A stretch of 64,000 nucleotides of DNA from Saposhnikovia divaricata (lineage: Eukaryota > Streptophyta > Magnoliopsida > Apiales > Apiaceae), in the NCBI GenBank assembly GCA_036435485.1, contig CM071598.1, positions 138,860,148 through 138,924,147 on the forward strand. The letters run 5' to 3'. This document shows positions 11,888-23,599 of this stretch, piece after piece. Made by a program: the position numbers and the translations under genes. Within the stretch, counting starts at the first letter, position 1; each line of letters opens with the position of its first letter. The notes below the pieces were generated by a model. The model had not been told where the DNA came from. It did no database searches and saw only the letters and a program-made list of their open reading frames with translations.

Positions 11888-12925
11888 TCTGTTTTATTCT
11901 TATTATATAATAGGATATTTATATTATATTATTAAATACGAAATATTTAAAGTTTGGTCGGTTGATATGATATTTCATATTTTTACTTAATTACCCTTAC
12001 TTAATTATAGATGAAATTTTTCCTAATAATTAACTAGCTTATAGCCCGTGCAAAGTACGTGTTACTTTTAATTTTTTTTAATTTACTTATGGTGTAGTTA
12101 CATAATATTATAAGTATTCCACCATTGTATATAACAACTTTTAGTATAAATCTAAATTAATATGTTGTTGGCGGTAATCGAACCTTCAACCTTTCTATGT
12201 AACGTCGTTTAGTATTAATTTAGACCTCTGTATGTAACAACTTTTATAACAATTTTTAGTATTGTATCCAACATTCATCATCTATTTGAGCTACCGATCT
12301 AGCGGTTATGAATGAAAGGGATAACCAAAACTAAACTAAAAATATACCTCATTTTGCTTATTATAGTATAGTATAGATAGTATAGATTAGTTTCTTTTTT
12401 CAGGTTACAAATATTACTTTTTCTATGTTTTTTAATAACTGTAATCAATTTTCCTTTTCATGTAAAACATAGTATTTTTTATATTTTATTTAACTAAAAT
12501 TTCTCTTTTTTCTAAAAATACCATGGGCAATTCTATTTAATAAAATAAAATTATTATATTTTAATTACAATTAACTAATCAATTACATTTTTCAACTAAA
12601 ACACGTTAACTTTTCTATTTTTTCTAACTGAAACCTCTTTTTTCCAATTATATAACGGACGATTTAATTTAATAAAATAAAATAATATTGTTATAATTAC
12701 TAATAAAACCGATTACCTTTTTCAGTTAAAACATATCATCTTTTATATATTTTCTAACTAAAATCCCTCATTTTCTAAAAATATCACGGGAAACATTTAT
12801 GTAATAATTATTAAATCATATCACTTAAAAATTTAAACCTACAAAATTCATGTCTTAAAAATTCAATTCAAATTAAAAAATTTCCTATTAAAAAAAGTCT
12901 GTACATCGCACAAATTTTAAGTTAG
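11888..12925 (+). mobile_element. Non-autonomous Helitron, copy A, split by another Helitron
   Basis: It begins A|TCTGTTTTATTC at 11888 and ends with a decayed hairpin (GTACATCGCAC) and ...AAGTTAG|T at 12925. The body has repeated AACTAAAA.C.TC.TTTTC and CTAAAAATATCA words. The same order of words recurs at 46642-50940, so these are two members of one family. The original body is interrupted at 12034-12386 by a second, smaller Helitron in the opposite orientation. No coding sequence. Confidence 0.7.
12034..12386 (-). mobile_element. Nested small Helitron
   Basis: It shows the same terminal signatures and near-identical end sequences as the element at 11409-11764: minus-strand 3' end with hairpin and AAGCTAG, and a TCTATACTA-type 5' end at 12377 or 12386. 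Removing it joins two halves that match the continuous copy at 46642 onward. Confidence 0.72.
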
Positions 12926-13122
12926 TAAATAGTAAATTTAAAATAATCAAAATTTTAGAATCTTCACTATTGCAATCATTTTTCTAGTTTTTATCTCAAA
13001 AATCACATATTTTGGTACCGCAACTTACTACAGATATTTTTGTATTTAATTACGTTAATTCTTAAAATCCCTAAGAATTAAATTTTTTCAATTTAAATCA
13101 ACGAATCATTTTTAGTATAAAA

Positions 13123-13160
13123 CTAGCTTATAACACGTGCAATTGATAAAGTATATATTT
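13123..13160 (-). mobile_element. Decayed Helitron 3' terminus
   Basis: The minus strand reads ...GCACGTGTTATAAGCTAG|T, the same terminal motif as the two small Helitrons, with a degraded hairpin. Its 5' end was not located. Confidence 0.45.
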
Positions 13161-13239
13161 AAATATATTTTAGATGATTTTTATTCCCATCTTAATTATA
13201 TTTTTCATTTAATTGGATATTTATTAATTAGTTTATAAT

Positions 13240-13830
13240 ATTTTATTGTAGAAAGCATGGAATTCTAAATTGAAAAGGATTGGAGCTAAATTACAATTAA
13301 ATTCGGATTAATTGGATCGCACGCGTAAAACTCATTGTTTGGGTTATATCTTGAGTTCTAGATATCGGATTTCAGTGAACAGCCCACGCGAAGATAACGA
13401 GACTCTCTTCCATCCTAGACAGGCCCAGATATCAAATTTCATTTGGAGCAATCCAAGATCAGATGGGAAAAGTCAACTACGAATTTTGACTTTGAAAAAT
13501 CTATCCCATTATGGAAATACATGTTTTATTCCTATATACATTAAAAATACTTTTTATATTAGATTATTATTATTAGACATACATGTATCCATAGCCACCG
13601 GGAGGAGAAGCCAAGAGCAGGAGAAGAAGGACTTTATGCTTGGAGATTTTGACATTGACAGCATAGGGATAATTCTTCTTCCTTTACACTTTATATTGTA
13701 TTTTAATCTCTTCATGTATCATACAATTTTTACTATGATTATGGCTGGCTAGATCTTTATTGTTGGATGGCTGTTTTGTAACCCTAAACCTTATGACAAT
13801 TATACAATTTTGATTTTCGGAGATGTGTTC
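13240..13830 (+). mobile_element. Old LTR-type retroelement fragment
   Basis: The stretch at about 13338-13430 (GGGTTATATCTTGAGTTCT, then CCACGCGAAG) is of a type common in plant gypsy LTRs and resembles the 182-bp repeat unit at 44728-45270. A 146-codon open frame at 13312-13752 crosses it but shows no domain and is probably not a gene. Borders are not defined. Confidence 0.4.
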
Positions 13831-14047
13831 TTGATTGTACTTATATATGCGTCAATGCTTATAGATAGTCGTGAATTGACCATGGTATGCGGACCCGTGG
13901 TATGCGGACATCCAATTAGGTTATGTGATTGATTTATCTGTAATTGGAATTTCAGGATTGTGTCATAGGTTCAGTGGTGGATATTCATGCTTTCCAACAT
14001 TTTTCTCTAATTATTCACAAGCAAACTTTTTCTTGTTTACTAGTTAA

Positions 14048-14085
14048 CTAGCTTTTTAACCTGTGCAATGCACATGCACGTTCTA
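14048..14085 (-). mobile_element. Helitron 3' terminus
   Basis: The minus strand ends with hairpin GTGCATTGCAC and ...AAAAAGCTAG followed by T. The 5' end of this element was not found to the right. Confidence 0.5.
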
Positions 14086-14397
14086 GATATTGATAAATAG
14101 TTAATATTCGCAAAACTAATTAGATGTATGATGAAGGGTTGATATACGATAGTAGATATCAGTAAAAATTTGTGTTTAGATGTTAATCATTTTTCAATTT
14201 ATTGAGCTTTATGTTTATTTATTTTCATGTGAATTTAAACTTATTTATACTATAAATTTAATTTTTAAAATATGATAAAAGGAATTGATTATTAAGTAAA
14301 TACATGAATAATTGCAATATAAGTTACTGTCTTATAAAATGTGACATAATATGATTTTGATTTGTATACACTAAATTTTTTCTCATAAACATATATG

Positions 14398-14690
14398 TTA
14401 GAATATAATATAAGATCCATATACGACCTTACTCTAACACCTTAATGTTTTAGAGCAAGGCCTTATCGGGATCTTATATTAATATTCTAACTCTCCCCCA
14501 CATTCGAAAGCTCATTTATAGGTCGAGAGTAGATCACGTGCGTCCATCTTTGGGGCATATATTGCTTTCGTGTCCAAATTAAATATTGAGAATATTGGAG
14601 GTCGTAGAGAGTAGAACGTAAGACCTCTGCGTGGGTGTTAGAGGGAGGCCTTATATAGATCTTATTTATATTCTAATAATATCATTTAAT
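14398..14690. repeat. Inverted repeat cluster, TRIM- or MITE-like
   Basis: A word beginning GTTAGAATATAATATAAGATC (14399) recurs inverted at about 14471-14493 and again, inverted and diverged, near 14650-14680. The GTTAGAATA...TATTCTAAC ends and the intervening region resemble fragments of a small LTR element. No coding sequence. Confidence 0.4.
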
Positions 14691-15135
14691 ATAACTGTTC
14701 CTAATCTCATTTCGATTTTTAAATTCATGTTAGTGAGTAAATATTTTTTATTTTCTCAAAAATGTAAATCACTAACAAAGATATCATAAACGTATGTGTG
14801 TACATATATATACATAACTGAATACAATATAATTTGGCATAAGATTCCATTTAAATTCTAAGATCTCTAATAATTAAGCTATTTCATGCACAAATGTTGA
14901 ATTTAAGATGAAATTAACATAAACATTATATTATATTACAAAAATGTATGGATTTTATGTTAAATTTTACAATTATTTTGATTTTAAAAGTTTATGAGAC
15001 TCTACTTTATATTTGATATGTTAAATTTAATGATGGTTATATTGTGTGATTATACTCTTAACTATTCATTATTTTTATAAAAAAACGAAGTGCTACTATA
15101 TTGTTCTTCCGTATTTTATATAACTGTATTTCTTA

Positions 15136-15189
<54 letters not shown>

Positions 15190-16502
15190 GTATATACATT
15201 CACATATTCTTATGAAAATATAATTACAATGGATTACAAATAATTATAATGATTAATTATGTAATTATTATTAAATAATAATGGAGAAACATTTATTACA
15301 CTAAGAGAAATTGCCCAAAATATCCTACTATTTAATATGGTCAACCCAAATTACCTTTTGTCGGTAGTTTTCGCTCAAAATACCCACTTAACCCGCACTT
15401 CCCAAATGCGTATTCTATTTACACTTGTATCTCCTAAATCTCATGACTGAAAGAATTTTCCCAGCGATGTGTATGTATCGATATATTACATATCACTTTC
15501 TTCTTCCTCATCCAACTTTACTCTCAAATATCTTTGTATATCTAATTATTGATTGTATTGTATAGATTGATCGATAGATTTAGGGATTTAAATATGTAAA
15601 TTAAGTTAGAGATGGTTGTTTGTTGGAAAGGGAGGGTACAATTTCTTGGTGGGTGAGTTTTTAAATAATATTACATATGTGCTTGTTTTGAAGTGGGTTG
15701 ATGTATATGATTTTTAGTTCGTGATTTATATAGGACACGGGGGGTTTGGCATTAGTTATGAAGGTGATAGGTGATATCATCGTAGTTCTTACCATTGGTA
15801 GTTGATGGTGTCTGCAGTGTGTATGTGATTGTATGTAACACTTATGGATGGTTATGGGACACAAAATACACAAGGTATGCTCAATTGGATTTGGCAAGAC
15901 TACGCATACAGAACATACATGACCATCCTCCGCGCATTGGTATTACCACATATCTTAGAACATACACGCAAGAGTGTGATGCGTATATTAAATACGCATG
16001 AATATAGTGCATTGACTTTTTTTTGGAAGAGAACGTCAAAATAGTTTGCGCATATTATAAATGTGTATAGCTAATTAATCACGCATATGGACATTGCATA
16101 ATCCATGGATACTTTACGCGTTAGTTACCGCCAATGAGTATTTTCGGTTTTTACTTCATATACAATGATAAATAGGTCTTTCATCCTTAAACTAATATCT
16201 TATTTATATTAATGATCAATTAAAACTTATTCTTATATAATTATAAGTTAGATATTACTAATAGATATTCGTATGAGTTAGTATTAATATAACTATTAAT
16301 AGATAATAATGTGAGAGATAGATAAAATAAATATTTATAGATATTAATGAGAGTATTAATTGGGTTGAATAAATGTTTCATTGATATTAATTGGAGTATT
16401 AATTAGATAAAATAAATATATTAATATAGATATTAATGAGGGTTTTTCTGATTATAGATTTAGTTGTTAGATAAATTCACCAAACAAATCCATCTTTTAT
16501 AT
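14691..16502. other. Non-coding AT-rich stretch
   Basis: It holds a long (TA)n tract at 15139-15184. Between about 15300 and 16140 are repeated words around ACGCAT / ATGCGTAT, and sequence that may be an old MULE or MITE, but I could not prove terminal repeats. Short ORFs here show no domain. Confidence 0.45.
15139..15184. repeat. (TA)n microsatellite
   Basis: About 23 TA dinucleotides seen directly. Confidence 0.9.
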
Positions 16503-16554
16503 CACTACGCCATAGATGGGCTATCGAAACATCTTTTTCATGGATGTTGCTAGA

Positions 16555-16690
16555 ATATGTTACCTTAGCATGTCACTTTGGACTTATTATAACATTTTAT
16601 TTTTTGTGTTATCTTAGCCACAAACGTGATGTTACTTTAGCTTTAAAGTGTTGGATGCTAGCAACATGCATAATATGTTACCTTAGATCA
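16555..16690. repeat. CACTA left subterminal repeats
   Basis: Several ATGTTACCTTAG / ATGTTACTTTAG words and related inverted words lie within 200 bp of the left end. By family knowledge such subterminal arrays bind the transposase. Confidence 0.7.
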
Positions 16691-17804
16691 TTAATAAACT
16701 CAATTTTTAATTTTTTAACCAAAAAATTGTTTAATTATTTAAAAATCACATGTACCTTTAAAATATTCCATTTTTATAAAAAGTAAGAGTTTGCCAATCG
16801 AATGAGTTTTTATTTTTAAATATTAAGGTATTTAATTATTATTATTTTTCAGGTTCTATTTATTTATTAAATGTAAAATGGATATTTTAAAAGTAAAATA
16901 AAATAAACAGAAAAATAAAAAAAAATAAGGATGGCACGGTTACCGATGAAATTTTTTAGCGGCCAAATGGCGCTTGTCTGAACCTTAGACTTAAAAAAAA
17001 TTATGAATTTTAAAATTTTAAAAATTTTATAAATGAATTTAAAGAATATAAAATCATTAAATGTAAAAATATTAATTTTTAGAACAATAAATTTTAAAAT
17101 TTCAATAAATAAATTTCTAAATTAATAAAATACATATAATAAATAAATTTTCTTTAAAAAAAATATAAATAATACATCGGATGAAAAAATTAATATAGGC
17201 AATAATTGACAACACAATCCCAATTACAAGAAGGCACAATACCACAGTTGTAATTGCAAGAGCGGCAATTTTTCCGATTTCCGCCCAAATTTTCAACAAC
17301 TCCCTCTCCCTCTTACTTTCTCGGTACACCTCTCTTTCACTCTCCCTTCCAAATTCATTCTCTCACTTTCGTACTTACAGGTTCAATTAGGACTTGTTAG
17401 GGCTTCAATTACTTAGATTTTAAATTACAAGCACAACTGAATTAATTTGAGGGGTCGAAGCTTTGGACCTTTGGTTCTTCAAATTAGGGATTTGGTTCTT
17501 CATTGAGTTCAATTACTTAAATATCATTCATTTTAATTTTATCTAATCAAACTCTGTTACTGATTTCAGGTCTTCTTCGGTTGGGTTTTACATTTGAAGG
17601 TCTCACTTTCTCCCCTCTCTCCCCCTTTCTCTGTCTCTCACACACGATCTCTCTGCTACTCATCGCAAGCGATGGCACCAGGTATTATATCGAGCTAACT
17701 ACTCATTATACTCTCTTCAAATCGTTTTACTGTTTGTACCTGTTTCTTATAAGGACAAATAGAGGATATATTTCACTTTTGCTTCATCACCAGAAGTGCT
17801 TGTA

Positions 17805-18434
17805 ATGGATACTTATGGACTGAAGTCAGTCTCAGATTTACCTGCTCCTTTTCTTTCTGATGTCAACATGGTTATATCTGCACCAACTGGAAGTGAAAAA
17901 ACAGTGTTATTTGAGTTATGCATCTTGAGACTTCTGTCAAAGTTCATCTCTACAGAGGGAAACTTTATTCATGTAAGGGGACTCTAAAAATAGTATGATT
18001 CTTACCTAATTTGCCTACGCATAAGTTTCTTTAGTGGAACCTATGTCAGATTTTACACCTTCAAAGGCTTTCCTTAATTTTTCCTTAATCTAACCCTTTC
18101 TTTTCTTAAAGATATATATAGCCCCTTCAAAGGCTTTAGTTCAGGAGAAGCTTCAGGATTGGGAACGTAACTTGGTTCTTGGGGAATTAATTGCTTGGAA
18201 CTAACAGGTGACAATGAGTTTTACAACATAAAGACTATACAAGAAGCTGACATAATTCTGACCACTCCTGAGGTTAATGTAGATAAGTTATGCAAAAAAA
18301 TTACTAGTTTCTAATTAATATTTTGAATGACAATGACTAAATCGCAATATCTTGTTTTTCAGAAGTTTGATGCAGTTACTCGGTACTGCATAATAAAAGA
18401 TGGCGGTCTCAGTTTCTTTAGTGATATAGCACTG
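17805..18434 (+). pseudogene. MER3: Captured fragment of meiotic DNA helicase MER3/HFM1, N-terminal exons
   Basis: Three consecutive exons of a MER3/HFM1-type helicase are kept with introns. Exon A, 17805-17972, reads LKSVSDLPAPF then MVISAPTGSEKTVLFELC, ending at a GT donor. Exon B, 18122-18272, reads APSKALVQEKLQDW, then after a one-base frameshift LTGDNEFYNIKTIQEADI. Exon C, 18363-18434, reads KFDAVTRY then KDGGLSFFSDIAL. Conserved splice junctions show genomic, not cDNA, capture. MER3 promotes crossovers in meiosis. Lesions: Walker A is GSEKT instead of GSGKT, about 20 residues expected between PAPF and LSDVN are missing, and a frameshift in exon B gives an early stop. The reading as MER3 rests on remembered family sequence, and the match is strong. 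Confidence 0.8.
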
Positions 18435-19234
18435 GTCTCAGTTTCAGAAGTTTCTTTTACTCTTGATTTTAATTCTTGTGTATGACGTTTTAGACTTTTT
18501 CAGATCATGGATCTTGATGCTTCAAAGGAGACGGGCATATATACAAGGTCTTACGACACGAGTAGATGCTCCCATGTATATTTTAATAATATTCCACACT
18601 CTATAGACCTTTATATGTTGCTTGGTCAGTCATGGGTTATTAGGCTTCAATTAAATCATTGGGCTTCATTGATGTCGTATATCTCAGGGTAGAACTTAAA
18701 AATTTATCAAACTGCTAGGTTGCAGGGATATATGAAGTATGAAAACAATGAAAAAGATAGAAATTAAGTTTATCTACTACTATGCCTCGCTATTCTATCA
18801 ATGAAAACAATGAAAAAGTTTTGACTTGTATCAACATTCGATCAAAAGGCTTACAGCATGAATTCAAGCGAGTAAAGTTGTATGTAAAAAAACTATAGCT
18901 TTAGGCCATCCTAGTTATACTAATTAAGTAATTAGCAAAAGAATAATTCTACTTATACTTAAGTATACTATTATGAATTAACTTGGAATGCTTCCATTAT
19001 ATCATTATATCTTAAAGTTGGAAAGGGCAAAGTTCCAAACACTCTATTCTGTAGTTGACCTAGTCTTATAACTTTCTAACGTATCAACATTTAATCGTTT
19101 TAAAGATTAACTTGACTAAATCATTATATTTAATAATCTGATATTGTATTGAGATCTACTCTCTAGTTCCATGATTCCATCACTAGTTTGCTCATAAGTC
19201 ATAACAATTCGTCGGATTTCATTATTTGGTACAG

Positions 19235-19662
19235 GATTTCACAAACCATTTTGGTCCTTGCACTTATCAAAATGCATATTATGGGCATAAAAGGTGTCTT
19301 AAGTTGAGCATGACTGATGGTGTTCAACGTGTGTTCGACATGGAATACAGGCCTACAAAAAATTTTGAAGTTCTGGCTCCTGCTGGGATGAAGGTTTATT
19401 TGGAGCTCTGTTTTTGTTTTTCACTGTAGCTGTTGGTTAAATAGTAGATAAATAATCGTTTGTTCCCAATTCAGCTAACGTTGAAAGCTAGGTTAGTGTT
19501 TAATATTTGTAGGTTGTTGTTTGTAATGTGAACGTGAGACATTGGAGGGATTTTAATGCTGGTGCCTGAGGTTCTTGAGGTATTAGGAGGACAGGTTGAG
19601 GAGTTGGATGCAGCGAGGCAGAGGCTTGTTCAGGAATTAAATAAGCCAGCAAGAGGAAAAAG
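19235..19662 (+). pseudogene. RMI1: Captured fragment of RMI1 (BLM-TOP3-RMI1 complex)
   Basis: Two exons of an RMI1-type OB-fold protein. The first, 19235-19393, reads HFGPCTYQNAYYGHKRCLKL, then MTDGVQRVF.MEYRP and VLAPAGMK, with an AG acceptor before it and a GT donor after. The second, 19513-19662, reads VCNVNVRH and, after a frameshift, LVPEVLEVLGG and ELDAARQRLVQELNKPARGKR-type sequence ending at a donor. RMI1 works with RecQ4/BLM and topoisomerase 3-alpha to dissolve Holliday junctions. The fragment covers the OB-fold core only and is frameshifted, so it cannot make a normal protein. It lies on the same strand as the MER3 exons that flank it. Confidence 0.78.
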
Positions 19663-20649
19663 GTTACACTCCTTTGTTTCAATTATCAAACCCTACAGAA
19701 AAAGATAGTGCAGATGTTATAAATAAAATTTATGTTTATATAGGTAATTAAAATTTGTGTTCATATGTGCCCTCATACTTTTTGCACAAATAGACGGTAA
19801 TCTATGTTTATATAGGTAGTTGAATGCTGATTATGGAAAGAAAGAAAAGTGGCTCTGTTATAAACAAACTGAGAAATTAGAAGAACAGGATGTTCAAAAT
19901 GAGATGATAAATGCTCATATAGCTTATGTTAGACTTTATGTGCAGAAAGAGAATCTTTTGAAATAGACCTAGGCTGATTAGATTGTTGTGGCAATCTGAT
20001 GTAGCTTTTTTTAAGAGAGTAATCATCGGCACACAAAGTTGTAAGATTTGGTGAACTTAGTTTGAAAACAAGGTTCCTGAGCATGGAACCTTTTAATAGT
20101 TGTGGATTGAAGTGAAAAAAAACTCCAGCCACTGATTGAAGTCTTGATTTTCTCATATTCTATGTATTAGCCCTTTAATATGAGCGTTTTGCTTTATATG
20201 TCACGCCTCTTTTTTAATTATATTTGATTTTTTGTATTACACAGGCATTCTGAGACACAGTCTGTATCATCACATAAAGGCAATAATCCTTGCCTTAACA
20301 GAATGGCAATCAGTGGTGTAATCATAATCATAATCTGATGTTTTACTCTGTTTATTTTTAAGTTTATTTATTGTCTTGTTATATAATTTGGTCCTCATTG
20401 CTTCGATAGTAATTAGGGGGTCACACAACAGAGATACTAAACCTTCTGTAGATTTTGCAAGCAAATCGATTATGTTCAAGACATTACATTACTGCTGCTA
20501 CAAATAATACGAGTCTTTAGAAAGCACGGGTGTTTGAGGACTCTTTAGCGGATAAGGTGATGGTTATGCTTGATCCCTGCAAAATCAGTATGTGGATTTA
20601 GTGGACAATTATTTTCTACATATTAGACGAATTCGTATTTTGTACTGGA

Positions 20650-20691
20650 ATTTCTATCCGTGGAGCAGCTTTAGAGGCAATTGTCAGCAGT
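20650..20691 (+). pseudogene. MER3: Further MER3 exon piece
   Basis: The translation RGAALEAIVSSL matches the helicase segment that follows SFFSDIAL and the DEVH box in MER3 (a PRGAALEAIV-type motif). It lies 2.2 kb downstream of the other MER3 exons, with the RMI1 fragment between, and the DEVH-box part is missing. It is short, so the call depends on the context. Confidence 0.55.
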
Positions 20692-20869
20692 TTGATAGCT
20701 TGAATTTTTGATTCTTATATTGTTATGGATTATGAATTAACTGGTGGATGTGGTTGTTTTGGATTATGAATTATGTAATGTGTTGGATATGTTGGATTTG
20801 GAATGAACAGCAGGTTTAATTTGGGATGCATAATGTGTGTGCAGTTTTGTTCAATTTTTTCTGGAAAAA

Positions 20870-21036
20870 ATGTTACATTAGCTAATGTAAATGTTGGTAT
20901 ATAAAAGCGAATGTAACAAAAAAAATGTTGCACTATGTCAAACAATGTTACCAACAAAAGTGGTTTAAACAATGGGGTCCATAGTGGTCCCCACTGTGGG
21001 CCCCACTATTTTTAAAAAAAAACTAGGTCTCTAAGG

Positions 21037-21087
<51 letters not shown>

Positions 21088-21300
21088 GTTGTCGTGGATC
21101 TCATTTTCACTTTTGTTCCTATAGCAAGCTATGGTAACATAAAATTGCATGTTACCTTAGGGATAAAAAATGTTACCTTAGACACCTAAGGCAACATGCT
21201 GAGAGTTATCATCGAAAAAATGTTACCTTAGCTACTTTATGGGCCTAAGGTAACATATAATGTACCTGCTTAACATTTTTTTTGTGTTACCGGAGGTTGT
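20870..21300. repeat. CACTA right subterminal repeats
   Basis: Repeated AATGTTACCTTAG, CTAAGGTAACAT and ATGTTACATTAG words in both orientations, mirrored in the left subterminal zone, interrupted by a (TA)n tract. Confidence 0.75.
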
Positions 21301-22170
21301 TTATGGTGTAGTGTGTTATTAGCGAAATTGAAGAAAAGTGAGCCCTTGATCCTTGACGTAAACGATACCCTATCTATATATTCTTAATGAGTGGTGCAAC
21401 CCATTTAAATTTACCCATGGGTAAAAAAATTTACCCAAGTCTCTCACATATTTAACCCGTTTCCTAAATGGATAATCCATTTCTTAACCCATTAAACCTA
21501 CCCTATTTAACGTGTATTATAATAACTACATTCCATAATTATAGCAATTTTTTGAATTTTGAATGTAAAGATTAATAGCTATATTCACACGTATATGGAA
21601 AAATAACAACTTCTTCCCTAAAATCAAGCCAACAATATCATTACACAATATCCTAGATTTGTTTTTGAATTCTCCTATCATAATCCCATTCGATAATACA
21701 ATAATCGATAATTTCTTCTTCCCATTGGTAAATCTCTCTCTCATTTTTTTCTTTCATCTTTGTCTTTTGGATTTCTACGGATGTTTGTATATTTGTATGT
21801 GTTTACATATATACAAATATATAGTATATTATATATATTTCTTTTCGTTTCTCCTCCAACCATATCTTCTGTATCTTCTTTATCATCTACGTGAATTCAT
21901 GTTTTGTATATACATATATATCATCTATTATGATTATCTTATCTAACGACGTTTTTATGTTTGTGTGTTTTTTCAGATTTGTATGTATTGCAGTCTATTT
22001 GTAATGTTCATAATCTCCATGGGTTCCAAGCCGTCAAAAGAATCAGGTTTTGATTTCTTTGTCTAAATTGTAACCCTTTGTGATTCACTTTTATCTCTCT
22101 AATATTTAATGTCGATTGATATATGATTATATAGAATTTTTTAATTGATTGGTGTATGGTTTATATGCAG

Positions 22171-23140
22171 TAAGAAAGATGGTCTTTTAGCATTAACAAT
22201 CATTTGGGTATGTTTCTTTAATTTACTAAATCAGTTACAACATATTTTCTAAATCTACTTTTTATGTGCAAGTTGGTCTAACATGAATCATAGGTATATG
22301 TAATATTTGCTTTGTATGTGCAAGTTCTAATATGTCAATCACATTACAATGTTCCTGCAACAAAGTTTGGTGCGATATTCGCCTATATTCCATCGTCATT
22401 TTTTGCTGCTTTGTATGTCTTTTCTTTGCTTATGTTGGTATGTCCATATTATAGGGGATCTTCCTGATATATACTATTTTCTTCTCTTATAACCTAAAAA
22501 GATAGATGGTCAATTTTTGTGCAGGTGCAGCGGGTGTGAGTTTTCTTCAATTCTGTCGGTGCAGCGGGTGTGAGTTTTCTTCAATTCTGTAACCTCAACA
22601 GTTTTATAAAATTTCTCATACTTGGCTTCTCAATTCATACTTGCTATCATGTTGCTGCCGTTGTATTCAATACACTTTTTTGTTCTCCACATTTTCTTAT
22701 TGCATCTTTGTTTAGGCACGATATACATTTCATTATTTCGTTGTACTTGCTGCAGTGCGACTCAGGTTTTAAAGGTACGCATAGCTTTTATAGATTGATT
22801 ATTTATGTATAATTCACCAGCACATCTATAATATATATTTGCACATTTTGTGGATTTTCCGGCACCGGCTATTTCAGCAAGTCTCTTTATCACTTCAAGT
22901 TTCAAGTTTGTGCACGTTTGACGCAAACATGATAGCAAGTTGCAGCACTGGTGTGTCCTCTATATTTTGAGTTATGCGCTACATTTTGCGCATACTTTTT
23001 TATTCATCTTACTCATGTCTCTTTTATATATAAGTTCTTATAGTTATAATAATTCAATGGAAATAATCTGGGTGGGTTCACCAGTTTCAAGCATTGGACA
23101 GTTTGAGGAGCTCATCTTCATATGTTTTAGATGTTCTATA
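22171..23140 (+). pseudogene. Captured nucleobase-ascorbate transporter (NAT) fragment
   Basis: Pieces of a plant NAT/NCS2 membrane transporter, which moves purines, uracil or ascorbate across membranes. In order: DGLLALT near 22180 (family ENAGLLALT), KFGAIFAYIPS at about 22360 (family KFGAIFASIP), GVSFLQFCNLNSF then ILGFSI at 22525-22640, and a diverged FxSFKxxT...EE segment near 23080-23130. Intron junctions are retained between pieces. Lesions: a 34-bp tandem duplication at 22525-22595 (GTGCAGCGGGTGTGAG repeated), several frameshifts and stops, and no N-terminal half. The assignment to the NAT1-8-like clade is from remembered motifs. Confidence 0.65.
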
Positions 23141-23599
23141 TGCTTTTACGCATACTTTTTATTCATCTTACTTCTGTCTCTTTATATATAAGTCCTAATT
23201 TTTTTTGTATTTTAGATATACGTTTGTGTATATATGTGCGTGTTATGTAATCATATATATTTGAATATGTAACCTACTACCTAATATCATCTTCACCGTC
23301 TTCCTCCATTACTCTCCTCACTGCTCTTACATGAACAACTCAGGTTTGTAATCTATGACTCTCTTACGTAAGTTATTATTTAAATTGGGCTAAATTATGT
23401 ATTATGTTCATCTTATCAATGTTCTTACATGAACGACTCAGGGTTGTAATCTATGACTTCTCTGTGTAACAGGTATACTCTCTCTCTCTCTCTCTCCCCC
23501 TCTACACACACAAACATATATACAATCATTCCAGTTAGTCACTGTTTAATATCAAATGCATGTCTCTCAATTCGCTGTGCTAAATCTTGAATTGATATC

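Larger units (their letters stand above)
16503..21313. mobile_element. CACTA (En/Spm) transposon with captured MER3 and RMI1 fragments
   Basis: The left end reads CACTACGCCATAGA and the right end, inverted, CACTACACCATAAA, the CACTA terminal signature. The 3-bp flanks are TAT (16500-16502) and TGT (21314-21316), a TSD with one mismatch. Both subterminal zones (about 16555-16690 and 20870-21300) hold many ATGTTACCTTAG-type words in both orientations, which is typical of the transposase-binding regions of this superfamily. No transposase is recognised, so it depends on one in trans. The interior holds exon-intron pieces of two host genes: MER3 at 17805-18434 and about 20650-20691, and RMI1 at 19235-19662. 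A (TA)n tract lies at 21039-21085. Confidence 0.88.

Noticed and set aside
13312..13752. 146-codon ORF as a gene
   Set aside because: It spans LTR-like sequence with no domain and ends in a hydrophobic AT-rich run; read as a chance frame.
15301..16140. MULE-like inverted ends around AAAATACCCACTTAACCCGC
   Set aside because: The proposed right end near 16130 aligns only over short words and no target duplication was found.
17117..17329. Minus-strand ORF with a hydrophobic stretch
   Set aside because: AT-rich subterminal/interior CACTA DNA by chance encodes Ile/Leu; no homologue recognised and no splice context.
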